Shown in pieces: positions 34,587-43,899 of a stretch of DNA of 64,000 bases. The DNA comes from Vibrio sp. STUT-A11 (GTDB lineage: Bacteria; Pseudomonadota; Gammaproteobacteria; Enterobacterales; Vibrionaceae). The stretch covers positions 1,116,001 through 1,180,000 of the forward strand of contig NZ_AP026763.1 in NCBI RefSeq assembly GCF_026000435.1, in the 5' to 3' direction. Below the pieces are notes generated by a model. The model was not told the origin of the DNA, did not search any database, and saw only the letters and a list, made by a program, of their open reading frames with translations. Numbering within the stretch: the stretch's first letter is position 1; each line of letters opens with the position of its first letter. A program made the position numbers and the translations under genes.

Positions 34587-36232
34587 TATTTTTGCCCTCT
34601 CACAGGTACCGGATCACTGGTTTCGTCTTCTCCAAACACGAGTGAGTTTGGTTTTTCGTTTAGTTGTTTTAGGACAGGTTTAAACTCGGTCATTACGCTT
34701 TCGAGCTCTTTGAGCGTCAATTCCATTTCGCTGTACATGGTCGAGTTAGGGCCGTAACCATCAAGTGTTTTTTGTAGCTGTTGCAGGCTCTGACGAATAT
34801 CCGCTGGGATTTTCTGGGTATCGTTCTGACTTAACAGCTTATCGATACTGTTTGCCACACGCTCCGCTGAAGCTAAAGTCCGTTCTGATGTCTGCAGTGT
34901 TTCATTTAACGAGTTTAGCGTGTCTTCCATTGGCAACTTGTTGAGTTTATCCAGGAAGTCATTCACTTGTTTCTGAACCTGAGCAAATCCACCACGCATG
35001 GTTGGGAATACCTCTAAGCCCAAAAACTCGTCTGGTACGTATTTCTCTGCATCTGGATAGAAATCGGTGTCAATGTACAGGGCACCAGTGATCAAGCTAC
35101 CCGTTTTCAATGTACCACGCAGGCCTTTGGCAAACTCCAGTTTTAATGTTTCGGTGTAGTCAGACATTGAATCAGTGTGGAAGTGCTCGAATAAGCGACC
35201 TAGTTCGATACGTACCAGTACCGGAATTCTTTTCACTGAAAAACTTTCTTCTTGAGTGGGGAAGCGCAACGGCACTCGCATGACTGTACCAATTCGTAGA
35301 CCTCGGTACTCGACAGGTGCTTTCGCTTTTAGGCCCCGGACGGATTCATCAAACAACATCACAAACTCAATGTACTCGTCGTACATGCCCTCACGAAGCT
35401 GTTTAGCGTCATCGTATAAGCGGAAACTCGCTAATTCTTCCGTTAGAGGCTCGCCAGAGCCTATCCCCGGAATGGAGTCAAAGGTTACGCCTCCTGTCAG
35501 CAAGCTTTCAAGAGAGCCGAATTTTAACTCAAAGCCCTCGGTATTGAGTTGTAAATCTACGCCGGAATTGAGCCAAAACTTGGTGCGTGTACGGACTAAA
35601 TTGTCGTAGGGCTTAAAGATAAAGAGTTGGTAAAGCGCCTGACGGGAATCAACATCAAAACTGGTTTTCTCCACGCGTCCAACGGTAAAACCTTTAAAGA
35701 TAACCGGATCGCCGACGCCCAGTTTTCCCGCTTCGCGGTGAGTTAAAACAAGGCGCAAACCTTCTGCATCGGGAGCCGCAACGGGCGGCACATCAAGTAC
35801 CGTAAACTTTTCTTTCTCTTCATCTGACTTCCCAGGTTGTAGCTGAATGTAAGCGCCAGAAAGTAAGGTTTCTAGTCCCGAGACGCCTTCACGGCCGATA
35901 CGCGGTTTGACGACCCAAAACATGGTGTCGTCCTTAAGCATGCGCGCCGCATCTTTGTTCATCTGCGCTTTAGCGATGATGTGGTCGTAATCTTCGCTAA
36001 GTGTGACTTCAGTAATAACGCCAACTTTTACATTGAGCGCCCTTATCTCGGTCTTGCCAGCTTCAATACCTTCGGCTGTCGGTAGCTGCAATGTAATTTG
36101 TGGGCCAGTACTGTTGATGTATTGAAACAGCATCCACGCCCCCATGACTAGCGCAAGGATCGGAACCATCCAAATAGCAGAAACCTGCTTTTGCGGTTTT
36201 ATTTGAGCGGTTGTGTTGTTCTCATCACTCAT
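34586..36232 (-). CDS. pqiB: PqiB, MCE-domain periplasmic tunnel protein
   Basis: The 548-residue protein is anchored by one N-terminal helix (about residues 18-40, AIWMVPILALVMGAWMLF) and contains three MCE domains, seen as repeated GLRxGxPVxYRGxxIGxV-like units (for example KAPVEYRGLRIGTVMRVPL), then a long C-terminal helix-rich part (about 430-520) that forms the needle in E. coli PqiB. It bridges the envelope for lipid movement between membranes. It overlaps pqiA by eight bases and pqiC by one. Confidence 0.92.
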   Translation of the reverse strand: MSDENNTTAQIKPQKQVSAIWMVPILALVMGAWMLFQYINSTGPQITLQLPTAEGIEAGKTEIRALNVKVGVITEVTLSEDYDHIIAKAQMNKDAARMLKDDTMFWVVKPRIGREGVSGLETLLSGAYIQLQPGKSDEEKEKFTVLDVPPVAAPDAEGLRLVLTHREAGKLGVGDPVIFKGFTVGRVEKTSFDVDSRQALYQLFIFKPYDNLVRTRTKFWLNSGVDLQLNTEGFELKFGSLESLLTGGVTFDSIPGIGSGEPLTEELASFRLYDDAKQLREGMYDEYIEFVMLFDESVRGLKAKAPVEYRGLRIGTVMRVPLRFPTQEESFSVKRIPVLVRIELGRLFEHFHTDSMSDYTETLKLEFAKGLRGTLKTGSLITGALYIDTDFYPDAEKYVPDEFLGLEVFPTMRGGFAQVQKQVNDFLDKLNKLPMEDTLNSLNETLQTSERTLASAERVANSIDKLLSQNDTQKIPADIRQSLQQLQKTLDGYGPNSTMYSEMELTLKELESVMTEFKPVLKQLNEKPNSLVFGEDETSDPVPVRGQK

Positions 36233-37544
36233 ATTTGGCTTTCTCTTTTAATTCAGGCATTGGCTCTTGCACATCACTTTGTGGCGTGTGCCACAACAAG
36301 CGTGAGTCAAAAATCATGGCAGAGAGCATGGTGAAAATAACCACTGCAGCAAATGACAACGCAGCAGGTCCAGGATAAATCGCCATCAGGTTTTGCAACT
36401 GAACCAGAGCAACCAAAATAGCGACAACAAAAATATCAATCATTGACCAACGGCCAATAAATTCGGTTAAACGATATATCTTCAAGCGTGAAATACTTTC
36501 TTCCGGTGGAAGGTATCGCGCTCTTTGTGCTTGAGTATACAACCACGCAAGTGCGAACATTTTCGCCAGCGGAATGAAAACGCTGGCGAAGAAGATCACC
36601 ATCGCAATCGGATAGGATCCTAGGTGCCAGAGCAATATCACCCCTTCCATAATGGTTGAGCCTTCTGAGTGGCCCAGGCTAACGGTATACATCATCGGGT
36701 AGAGGTTAGCCGGAATATAAAAGACGATCGACGCGAAGAGTAAAGCCCACGCTTTTTGCAAGTTGTCGGCAGGATTATATCGGTGAAGCGAGCTTTTGCA
36801 GCGAATGCAGGCTTTATCTTCGATGCGATTTATCTGATGACAAGTATGGCAGCCAATATGGTTGTGGTTATGGTGGGTATCACCTTCTGCTACTCCAGGT
36901 ACCTCTACGGCAGGAATAAAGTGACCCCATAACCAGCTTCTATCGACCATCGAAATGCACTTTACGACTAAAACGGTGTAAACGCAGAAAGCCCAGAAAG
37001 AGGTTCCCATACCAATATCGGCAAGCGAAGCGATTTTGATTAAGCTAACCAACACGCCAATCAAAAATACATCGACCATCAGCCAGGGCTCGACCTTAAA
37101 TAAAATGCGACACAAGACTTTTGCCATCCTCTGTTGCTTTTTAGAGGGGGAGCGTTTCAGAGTTTTCAATGCTTCAAAATGGAGAAAGAGAATTAAGCCC
37201 ACATAGATGGTAGGCAGGACAACCACCGTTGCTAATAGCAGTAGACCAAGCAGGACATTTTTGAATTCGGCCAGCATTTTGGCGGCGTGCAGTAAAGTGA
37301 TCTCTTGAGATAAGCCTTGCACACTAAAAGACATAAAAGGAAACGAGATGCTGAGTACCAGCATGATCAAACATGCCGATGAAATAGCAATGACACTTTG
37401 ATATGGCTTCGCGTTAACTTTAGTCAGTGAATGAGAACAGCGAGGGCACTGGGCTTTCTGTCCTTGCTCTATCTCAGGAATACGGACAACGAGACCACAT
37501 TCTTCACATGAAATTAACTGACTTGAATTTGGTTGAGTACTCAT
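36225..37544 (-). CDS. pqiA: PqiA, inner-membrane component of the Pqi system
   Basis: The 439-residue polytopic protein has two PqiA domains, each with a zinc-ribbon-like head (CEECGLVVRIPE...CPRC, and CHTCHQINRIEDKACIRC) and about four membrane helices. Histidines near residues 220-235 are clustered (THHNHNHIGCH), an unusual metal-rich loop before the second head. PqiA partners PqiB for lipid transport across the envelope and is linked to oxidative stress responses in E. coli. The gene starts the operon; the 309-base upstream region holds its promoter. Confidence 0.9.
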   Translation of the reverse strand: MSTQPNSSQLISCEECGLVVRIPEIEQGQKAQCPRCSHSLTKVNAKPYQSVIAISSACLIMLVLSISFPFMSFSVQGLSQEITLLHAAKMLAEFKNVLLGLLLLATVVVLPTIYVGLILFLHFEALKTLKRSPSKKQQRMAKVLCRILFKVEPWLMVDVFLIGVLVSLIKIASLADIGMGTSFWAFCVYTVLVVKCISMVDRSWLWGHFIPAVEVPGVAEGDTHHNHNHIGCHTCHQINRIEDKACIRCKSSLHRYNPADNLQKAWALLFASIVFYIPANLYPMMYTVSLGHSEGSTIMEGVILLWHLGSYPIAMVIFFASVFIPLAKMFALAWLYTQAQRARYLPPEESISRLKIYRLTEFIGRWSMIDIFVVAILVALVQLQNLMAIYPGPAALSFAAVVIFTMLSAMIFDSRLLWHTPQSDVQEPMPELKEKAKYE

Positions 37545-37816
37545 GGAATAGGATTGTAAATCATTTGTCCAAACAAGACTCTGTTTTACAGTAGATACTT
37601 ATATAAGGCAAAGCTTTTAACACAAATTATACTTGCATTATAGCAACCAATTGGTGTAGGTGATTTTCACTCGTTTAGTTATTTTGTGTGCAAATAAATT
37701 GGACGCAAAGTAGGTGCAGAGAAGGAAATTAACCTTTCTTCAAACGAGGATTAAACTGTTGAACAATTACTCAAGTTTGTCGGTGAGAAACAGAGAATTG
37801 TTGGTGGAAGGGAGAG

Positions 37817-37848
37817 AATACCCGCTCCCCATAATCGGAGCAGGTATT
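37817..37848. terminator. Hairpin after tsdA
   Basis: AATACC-C-GCTCC and GGAGC-A-GGTATT pair almost perfectly six bases beyond the tsdA stop codon. There is no T tract on the minus strand, so termination is plausible but not assured. The remainder of 37545-37853 holds the pqiA promoter and nothing else I can identify. Confidence 0.45.
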
Positions 37849-37853
37849 TTACT

Positions 37854-38906
37854 TTATTCAACCGTACTGCTTTCAAACGCATTTGCGCCCAATTGTTTAC
37901 CGTTGAGTACTTTTCCGTAGTAGCCTTGATGCTGGTGGTATTTTTCAGCGTTTTCGGCGACACTACCTTTAAAACGAGGGTCTTGAGGACGTTCGTGACT
38001 GTTAACGTAAGCCGCTACATCCCACGCTTCTTGCTCGGTTAACTGTACGCTTTTTCCGAGCGGCATGTTTTCGTAAATAAAGTAAGCTGCGGTGTTGATA
38101 CGGTGCATACCCGCCCCCCAGTTATAGGTGTTTGCCCCCCAAAGTGGCGGAATGTAAGAGTGACCATCGCTGCCTTTGATGCCCGAACCATCAGCGCTAT
38201 GGCAGGTTTCGCAGTTTTTTGCGTAAACCAATGCGCCTCGCTCCGGTGACGGCGCTTGTTCTGGTGCCGGTATCTTAGGGTAGCCGCGTCCGGCTAGGTT
38301 GCCACGCTCTTCCACAGGTAGTGCTTGAGCAATCGCTTCTGGCAGCGGGAAGTCTGGCGCTTTGCCGCCCGTTTGCAGCGTTTTGGCGTCTATCTCAGGA
38401 ATCGGTTCATCTGTCATTCCATGTTGGTCAAGCAAACCACCCATGGCCAACCAGTACGCGTAAGAACTCAGCGCGATGATTTCTGGTGAATCGTAAGCGG
38501 GTGCTTTGCCGTTCATGGAATATTCGAAACAGCCCTGGATACGGTCGGCGTAGCTGTTAACGCGATCGTTTTTCTTACGGTAAGCAGGGTAGGCCATGTA
38601 GGCGGCCCACAACGGTGCTGCATTGGCTTTACGACCTGCTTCCATATGGCAGTTCACACAATTTTGCTCATTGCCCACGTACGTTCCGCGCATCTGTTGA
38701 GAGTTCACAAACAGCGAATAGCCACGCTTTACTTGTTCGCCAAATTCCGTATTGGCAATGGTGCTGAGATCGCGGGGCTTCAGGTACTCACTCTGGGTTT
38801 CTTTTTCAACCGCTGGCAGTTCTTTTTGGCGATCGGGTAATTCATCGTTCGCTATCGCAGCAGCAGAGACCACAGGTAACACGAATAGAGAATACAGAAG
38901 TTTCAT
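37854..38906 (-). CDS. tsdA: TsdA-like dihaem cytochrome c (thiosulfate dehydrogenase/tetrathionate reductase)
   Basis: The 350-residue periplasmic protein has a signal peptide (MKLLYSLFVLPVVSAAAIA) and two haem-c sites: CVNCH (83-87) and CETCH (232-236). A conserved cysteine, C126 in DRIQGCFEYSMNG, lies where TsdA enzymes carry the unusual cysteine ligand of the first haem. NMPLG at 280-284 is a likely second-haem ligand region. TsdA interconverts thiosulfate and tetrathionate; in Campylobacter a relative works mainly as a tetrathionate reductase. Placement behind ttrBCA suggests it also works in tetrathionate metabolism here. It follows the cytochrome gene by eight bases. Confidence 0.83.
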   Translation of the reverse strand: MKLLYSLFVLPVVSAAAIANDELPDRQKELPAVEKETQSEYLKPRDLSTIANTEFGEQVKRGYSLFVNSQQMRGTYVGNEQNCVNCHMEAGRKANAAPLWAAYMAYPAYRKKNDRVNSYADRIQGCFEYSMNGKAPAYDSPEIIALSSYAYWLAMGGLLDQHGMTDEPIPEIDAKTLQTGGKAPDFPLPEAIAQALPVEERGNLAGRGYPKIPAPEQAPSPERGALVYAKNCETCHSADGSGIKGSDGHSYIPPLWGANTYNWGAGMHRINTAAYFIYENMPLGKSVQLTEQEAWDVAAYVNSHERPQDPRFKGSVAENAEKYHQHQGYYGKVLNGKQLGANAFESSTVE

Positions 38907-38914
38907 GTCTGCTC

Positions 38915-39526
38915 CTAATAACGTAATGAGGCAAAGTAGTAGGAAAGGTTTTCGATCTCTTTATCGGTGAGATTCTTCGCGATGGTGCTCATCATATTGA
39001 GTGGATCACCACTACGAGTGCCATTTTTCCACGCCATCAACTGTGCTTTTAGATAGTCGGCGTGCTGGCTGGCCAGGCGAGGGAACTTGTCGACCCCCAT
39101 ACCGCTGGCTCCATGACAGGTTGCACAGGCGGGAATGTTGCGATCCCAATCTCCCTGGAAGATTAACTTACGATAAGGGCTGCGTATGTCGGCCTGGTCG
39201 CCGCGTTTCTCTGGGTTTGAGAACTCATAACTGGGTAAGTTTGCATAGTATTCAAGGACTTCTTTACGAACGCCAGGGTCGCTGACTTCTTGAGCCATAC
39301 CTTGCATAACCGGATCTTGGCGTTCGCCACTAAGGAAGAGTTCTATTTGCGTGTTGAGATAGTTCGCGTTTAAACCGGCAATCATAGGAGCGATATTGAC
39401 CTGGCCCATACCATCTTGACCATGACAGCCGCTACATACGCTGGCCTTTTCGGGAATAGACGAGGCGCTTGCGCTCATTGTGGTTGCCAGCAAACAGGCT
39501 GTGGCCACCGAAATAAATTTTGACAT
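38915..39526 (-). CDS. tsdB: Dihaem cytochrome c4-type protein (TsdB-like)
   Basis: The 203-residue protein has a signal peptide (MSKFISVATACLLATTMSAS) and two cytochrome c domains with haem motifs CSGCH (residues 31-35) and CATCH (about 134-138). It is rich in methionines, two of which could be axial ligands. Such c4-like dihaem proteins are electron partners of TsdA, sometimes fused to it. The gene is directly upstream of tsdA and 129 bases after ttrA; a palindrome shared with the ttrB promoter lies 65 bases upstream. The name is assigned by context. Confidence 0.75.
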   Translation of the reverse strand: MSKFISVATACLLATTMSASASSIPEKASVCSGCHGQDGMGQVNIAPMIAGLNANYLNTQIELFLSGERQDPVMQGMAQEVSDPGVRKEVLEYYANLPSYEFSNPEKRGDQADIRSPYRKLIFQGDWDRNIPACATCHGASGMGVDKFPRLASQHADYLKAQLMAWKNGTRSGDPLNMMSTIAKNLTDKEIENLSYYFASLRY

Positions 39527-39590
39527 GCTGACTCACTTTGTCGTTTTTATAATCGTAATATTGTCTTCTTTATCAATAATTGACGGTATT

Positions 39591-39605
39591 GTGGATTTCC
39601 ACATA
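39591..39605. promoter_or_regulatory. Palindromic site upstream of tsdB, identical to one upstream of ttrB
   Basis: GTGGATTTCCACATA contains the perfect inverted repeat GTGGA-TT-TCCAC. The same 15 bases occur at 44733-44747. Here it lies 65 bases upstream of the tsdB start. TtrR, a LuxR-type regulator encoded nearby, is the obvious candidate binder. Confidence 0.65.
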
Positions 39606-39627
39606 TTTGACGGTGAGAATGTGCGAC

Positions 39628-39648
39628 GGCTGCCCCAAAAGGACAGCC
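39628..39648 (-). terminator. Hairpin between ttrA and tsdB
   Basis: GGCTG and CAGCC pair around a G/C-rich interior seven bases after the ttrA stop. No T run follows on the minus strand, so it may be a weak terminator or a stabilising 3' hairpin that lets some transcripts read on into tsdB. Confidence 0.4.
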
Positions 39649-39655
39649 CCAAAGG

Positions 39656-42600
39656 TTAAGCTTTGACTATCTTAGCTGGCAGGGATTGACGTGCCGCCGC
39701 GCCGACGACCCAATCCAGTAAAACGCCTTTCCCTTCTCGGGTGGGGTCTATCAAGCCAATGTCGTTGATGTTAACCCCATCTTGGTGGCGACTCTGCACT
39801 GGCTGTTGCTTATCGCCAATCCAGTGCGAGCGTTGTCCTAGCTCGGTATGACCAAATCCATGCTCAAATCCGAGTGTGCCCGGGCGAATCCCACTGACCA
39901 CCATTGCGAGGGCTTTGGTGCTTGCCGACGGGGTTTGGATAATAAATTCATCGCCGGTTTCAAGACCTGCTCGCTCGGCATCGATAGGGTGGATATACAC
40001 TGGATTCACCCCTTTGATGGAGTTCAACCTTGGCGACAAATTTGATACTGCACTGTGAATGTTGGACTTAAAATTCGTCAGGCTGAAAGGCCATTCCGAA
40101 CTCGGGTATTGTTCTTCCATAGGCGTACCGTCTGCCAGTTTTTGCGGATGCCAGGTAGGACAGCCAGTATAGAAATCACCGGTCATGGTGTTTCTCGCAC
40201 TGCCGACACGCTCATTCCAAATCGCAACGGGGCGTGTCCATTTGTGTTTCATCTGCTCACCTTGATACGCTTCGGTGGCATTTTCGAAACGCCCGCCGCG
40301 AGCAAAAATAAACGCCACGCGTTTCATCTCATCTGCTGTCAGCGTTTTTTGCATACTTGGCATCAAGCGTTCCAGGCCAGACCAGGCAATATCTTCAGCC
40401 GAAACTTCAGGCACACCACCTTTCACGTAGGCTAAGTTGGCTGCCGATCGTAAGTAGAAATCTTCTGCGCTATGCAGACTGTGCCAGTGACCTTGAGCGT
40501 CTTGAATTACCTTGTCACCGAATCCGCCCAGTTGCATTTTCTTAGCCACATCAATCAAAAAGTTCTCTAAGCAAATCGAGCGACCATCGGCAGTTTTAGC
40601 GGTTCTCGCTTCCACAATCGGCCAGCGAGCGGTCACAGTTTTCACGGGTACGCCATGCCAAGGTGTTGCCATACCCCAGCTTTCGTAGGTTACAGTGTCT
40701 GGCACAATATAGTCCGACAGTGCCGTGGTTTCGTTGATGAACGCATCCACGGAGACAATCAATCCAAGCTGCTTTGGATCTTTAAGCTTGTCTTCCAACA
40801 ACGTTTTTAAACCGGGTACGCCATATATCGGGTTGGCCATATGATTGATCCAAGCCTTGACGCGGTATGGGTAACCATCAATAGCAGCAGACAGATGTTC
40901 CGTCAGCAGTGGTGCCGCAAACGGATACCAAGGCGCGCGAGTTGGGTAAGGGGATTCGCCAGACGATACGCGACGTTTGTATTCGCTGGTCTTGTGGTAC
41001 GGAAATTTACTGCGAGAGAGAAAGACGCCTTTTGGTGCGACCTTACCGGGAAATTGGGTGAAGTCATAACGCGGCCCGTTGGCTGAGGTTGGATATCCTC
41101 CCGCTTTCGCCATTGCGCCGCCTTTCATGTTGATATTACCGATCAGCGCATTGAGCATCATGATGGTAAACGCATTGTAGAAACCATTGGTGTGCATGTT
41201 GCCACCGTGGGTATCGACGACTGCTTTTGTACCGTGACAGGTAAAACGTTTTGCTAATGCGACAATTTGTTCGACAGGGATTTCACACTGCTGACTGTAA
41301 AACTCCAAGTTGTATTTAAACGCCTCTTCTTTGAGTCTTTGCAGCGACGACTTTACCCGAACATCACCCGATGTGAGTGTCACGGTTTTATCGACAAACA
41401 GTGCTGCTTCACCCGTTTGGGTATGGACGCCAAATTCGCCGCTTTGCTCATCCACGATGACATAAGGGTCCGACTCAGACAGTGCTTCACCTTCGAAAGG
41501 CAGGCCTAGATCTGATGCACGCAAAAATGTCCCGTTTCTTGGGTGCTGCTCATCGCTGATCACCAGATGAGTGGCATTGCACCAGTGCGCGGTGCCTGCG
41601 CGTTTCATTGCGTTTGCGCCCGGCTGCGCTAAGAAGGTTTTATTGTAGCGTTGGTTTCCCAAGATCCACTGGATCATGCCAAGCACAAGGGCAGAATCGG
41701 TTCCGGGTTTAATCGGTATCCAGCGGTTGTTGTCACCCGCTGCCAAACTTGACGAGCCCGCAGGCAAGCTTGGCGTGATGATGCTGTACTCCAGTTTACC
41801 GTTGGTCCGCGTATTGGCGAGTTGCCGAGCCTGACGCTTAAATGGATTACCGGCTTGAGCGGGTGACATACCGATAAAGATGATGTATTCCGCGTTGTCA
41901 AAATCTGGTTTCAAATGCGCGTACTTATCTAAATCATTCATGAATGCGCCGCTGCCAGCACGGAAAGCGTAGCCACAGTATGAACCGTGGTGCCCAAAGT
42001 TACGCGTACCATAGCTATTGAAAGCGAAGCGTTTAAAGATGTCGTCTCGGCCTTCGTTTCCGGCATTCGTCATTAACAGTTGGTTGGCTTTCGGACCATA
42101 TTCCGGGTTATCTGGATCAACAGGAGATTGTATATCGCGAATCGCGCGCAACCCGTCGACATGACCTTCGCCAAATAAGTCGCCGCCTTCTACGACTTCT
42201 TCTAATAATTGCTCGTAGCTAATCGGCATCCACTTTCCATCGCCACGTTTTCCTACGCGTTTGAGTGGCTGGGTGATGCGGTAAGGGCTGTTACGGATCT
42301 CTAACATGCCATTGCCTCGGGCACAGGCCGTTGAGCGACCTTCAAGACCTGCTTCTCCCGCCAAACCTAAATAAGCGTCTTTGACTGGGGTATCGAAAGG
42401 AATATGGTGAATTTGCGAAAGCGGGTGATACGGGTTGCCACTGATACGCAAAATTTCGTCATTGCGGTTATCAATGCGTACACGCAAGCCACACAGTGAC
42501 CAACAGCCAAAACACATGGACGGTGCAACGCGCTGGTTCGGGTTGGGGATGAGGTTGCCTTTATTATTGACGGTGTATTCAGGTTCCAGAGAGTTTCCGT

Positions 42601-42748
42601 GGTGACTATCGCGGGTCTTTTTACCTGCAGTGCCTTCAAGTGCGCCTTCTACCATATGTTTGGTGGTCGTGGCATACCCTGCAGCGAATGCGCCAAGCCC
42701 ACCCACTGCAAGGCCTGATTTCAAAAACTGACGGCGTTTGTTATCCAT
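39656..42748 (-). CDS. ttrA: Tetrathionate reductase catalytic subunit TtrA
   Basis: The 1030-residue molybdopterin enzyme starts with a twin-arginine signal (NKRRQFLKSGLAVGG). A 4Fe-4S site (CFGCWSLCG with a later CARG) and the molybdenum-ligand region with cysteine in GHHGSYCGYAFR follow. Length and sequence fit TtrA, which reduces tetrathionate to thiosulfate in the periplasm during anaerobic growth. It is encoded 17 bases after ttrC. The order ttrB-ttrC-ttrA is the same as in Salmonella. Confidence 0.93.
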   Translation of the reverse strand: MDNKRRQFLKSGLAVGGLGAFAAGYATTTKHMVEGALEGTAGKKTRDSHHGNSLEPEYTVNNKGNLIPNPNQRVAPSMCFGCWSLCGLRVRIDNRNDEILRISGNPYHPLSQIHHIPFDTPVKDAYLGLAGEAGLEGRSTACARGNGMLEIRNSPYRITQPLKRVGKRGDGKWMPISYEQLLEEVVEGGDLFGEGHVDGLRAIRDIQSPVDPDNPEYGPKANQLLMTNAGNEGRDDIFKRFAFNSYGTRNFGHHGSYCGYAFRAGSGAFMNDLDKYAHLKPDFDNAEYIIFIGMSPAQAGNPFKRQARQLANTRTNGKLEYSIITPSLPAGSSSLAAGDNNRWIPIKPGTDSALVLGMIQWILGNQRYNKTFLAQPGANAMKRAGTAHWCNATHLVISDEQHPRNGTFLRASDLGLPFEGEALSESDPYVIVDEQSGEFGVHTQTGEAALFVDKTVTLTSGDVRVKSSLQRLKEEAFKYNLEFYSQQCEIPVEQIVALAKRFTCHGTKAVVDTHGGNMHTNGFYNAFTIMMLNALIGNINMKGGAMAKAGGYPTSANGPRYDFTQFPGKVAPKGVFLSRSKFPYHKTSEYKRRVSSGESPYPTRAPWYPFAAPLLTEHLSAAIDGYPYRVKAWINHMANPIYGVPGLKTLLEDKLKDPKQLGLIVSVDAFINETTALSDYIVPDTVTYESWGMATPWHGVPVKTVTARWPIVEARTAKTADGRSICLENFLIDVAKKMQLGGFGDKVIQDAQGHWHSLHSAEDFYLRSAANLAYVKGGVPEVSAEDIAWSGLERLMPSMQKTLTADEMKRVAFIFARGGRFENATEAYQGEQMKHKWTRPVAIWNERVGSARNTMTGDFYTGCPTWHPQKLADGTPMEEQYPSSEWPFSLTNFKSNIHSAVSNLSPRLNSIKGVNPVYIHPIDAERAGLETGDEFIIQTPSASTKALAMVVSGIRPGTLGFEHGFGHTELGQRSHWIGDKQQPVQSRHQDGVNINDIGLIDPTREGKGVLLDWVVGAAARQSLPAKIVKA

Positions 42749-42765
42749 GATGAAACCCTCTTCAA

Positions 42766-43899
42766 TTAGCGTTGAGTTAAGGTGGAAATTGACGTGTTTT
42801 CAGAGCTCGTTTGTGGCCTAGGTTGAACCAGTTCTGAGCCCAGTAAGGCCAGTGCTAGCCATAATCCAAACATACCAATAATGCCTATCAAGCCATTTCC
42901 ATCCATGGTTAATTGGTACGGATACAGTCCAGCATCGAATTTGGCAATGGTTTGTACTTCCATGATGGTGAACCAGCGAATCAGCCATGCGCTTGCCAGT
43001 GCGGTTAATGGCATGCAAAACAACGCAAAGATGCGGCGGAAATAAAAAGGCGTGCACGTTTTGCTGTCCTGCAAGATGATGAACGCGAGTACGGCACAGC
43101 ACAAAACAACAAAAGTGAGCAGGGCAATGTTGTACACCCATTGGTCACTTGAATAGAGTGAGAATGCTGAATTATTGGAAGCCCAAATTGGGAGAAGTAT
43201 CAGCGTCAATGCGCTGCTGGTTATCATGGATTTTTTCAGTAAATTGATATCACCAGCAGTGAGTACTTTTGACTCGTTAGGCAGCAGTAGCCAAATAAGC
43301 AGGGAGAAGCCGACCGCACCCATAAATGATGTGACGAACCAAAGGATAGGGGAAGCAGGTTGATGCCATAGAGAGCGTGACTGAACGACGGCGATTTCAG
43401 CACCTGTGTACAGCGCGATGGTTATGCCTGATAACACGGTGATTGTCGATATCATCAGCATGGCTCTGCGGGAGATTTGCCACTCACCAAGCGACAGCTT
43501 TGATAACAGAGGGAGGACTTTCCCTGGTTGGTTGCGCAAAGCGATCAAGTCCTGGCGCAGATACAACCATGCTGTTATCACCGCTAGCCCTGAAAACACT
43601 GGCAGAAACAGTGATCCCAAAGACATCCACGACCACGGGGTGAAATGGGCGTAAAAATGCCACGCACGACCGGGTTGGTGAAGATCGCCTGTTAATGACA
43701 ACGGTCCCACGATAGCGCCTATGGCCAAGGTTAGCACCAATGCAGCACGCAGCTGGTGGCTGGTGTATTGCGCAAACAGCAATGCGATCAGGAAAAGAAT
43801 CGCGGCAGCATATGCGGAGCCGATATAGAAGAAATATTGCACTGCCCACGGGAGCCAAGCCATCGCATGAGGTTGGACTAACACTTCGGTGATGTTCAT
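42766..43899 (-). CDS. ttrC: Tetrathionate reductase membrane subunit TtrC (NrfD/PsrC family)
   Basis: The 377-residue protein has nine or so membrane helices and the NrfD-type features of quinol-oxidising subunits (for example LGAFILLI-like early helix AAILFLIALLF and SLTGDLHQPGRAWHFY, where the histidine and aspartate lie near the quinol site). It anchors TtrAB and passes electrons from menaquinol to TtrB. The ATG overlaps the TGA of ttrB (ATGA), so the two are coupled. Confidence 0.9.
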   Translation of the reverse strand: MNITEVLVQPHAMAWLPWAVQYFFYIGSAYAAAILFLIALLFAQYTSHQLRAALVLTLAIGAIVGPLSLTGDLHQPGRAWHFYAHFTPWSWMSLGSLFLPVFSGLAVITAWLYLRQDLIALRNQPGKVLPLLSKLSLGEWQISRRAMLMISTITVLSGITIALYTGAEIAVVQSRSLWHQPASPILWFVTSFMGAVGFSLLIWLLLPNESKVLTAGDINLLKKSMITSSALTLILLPIWASNNSAFSLYSSDQWVYNIALLTFVVLCCAVLAFIILQDSKTCTPFYFRRIFALFCMPLTALASAWLIRWFTIMEVQTIAKFDAGLYPYQLTMDGNGLIGIIGMFGLWLALALLGSELVQPRPQTSSENTSISTLTQR

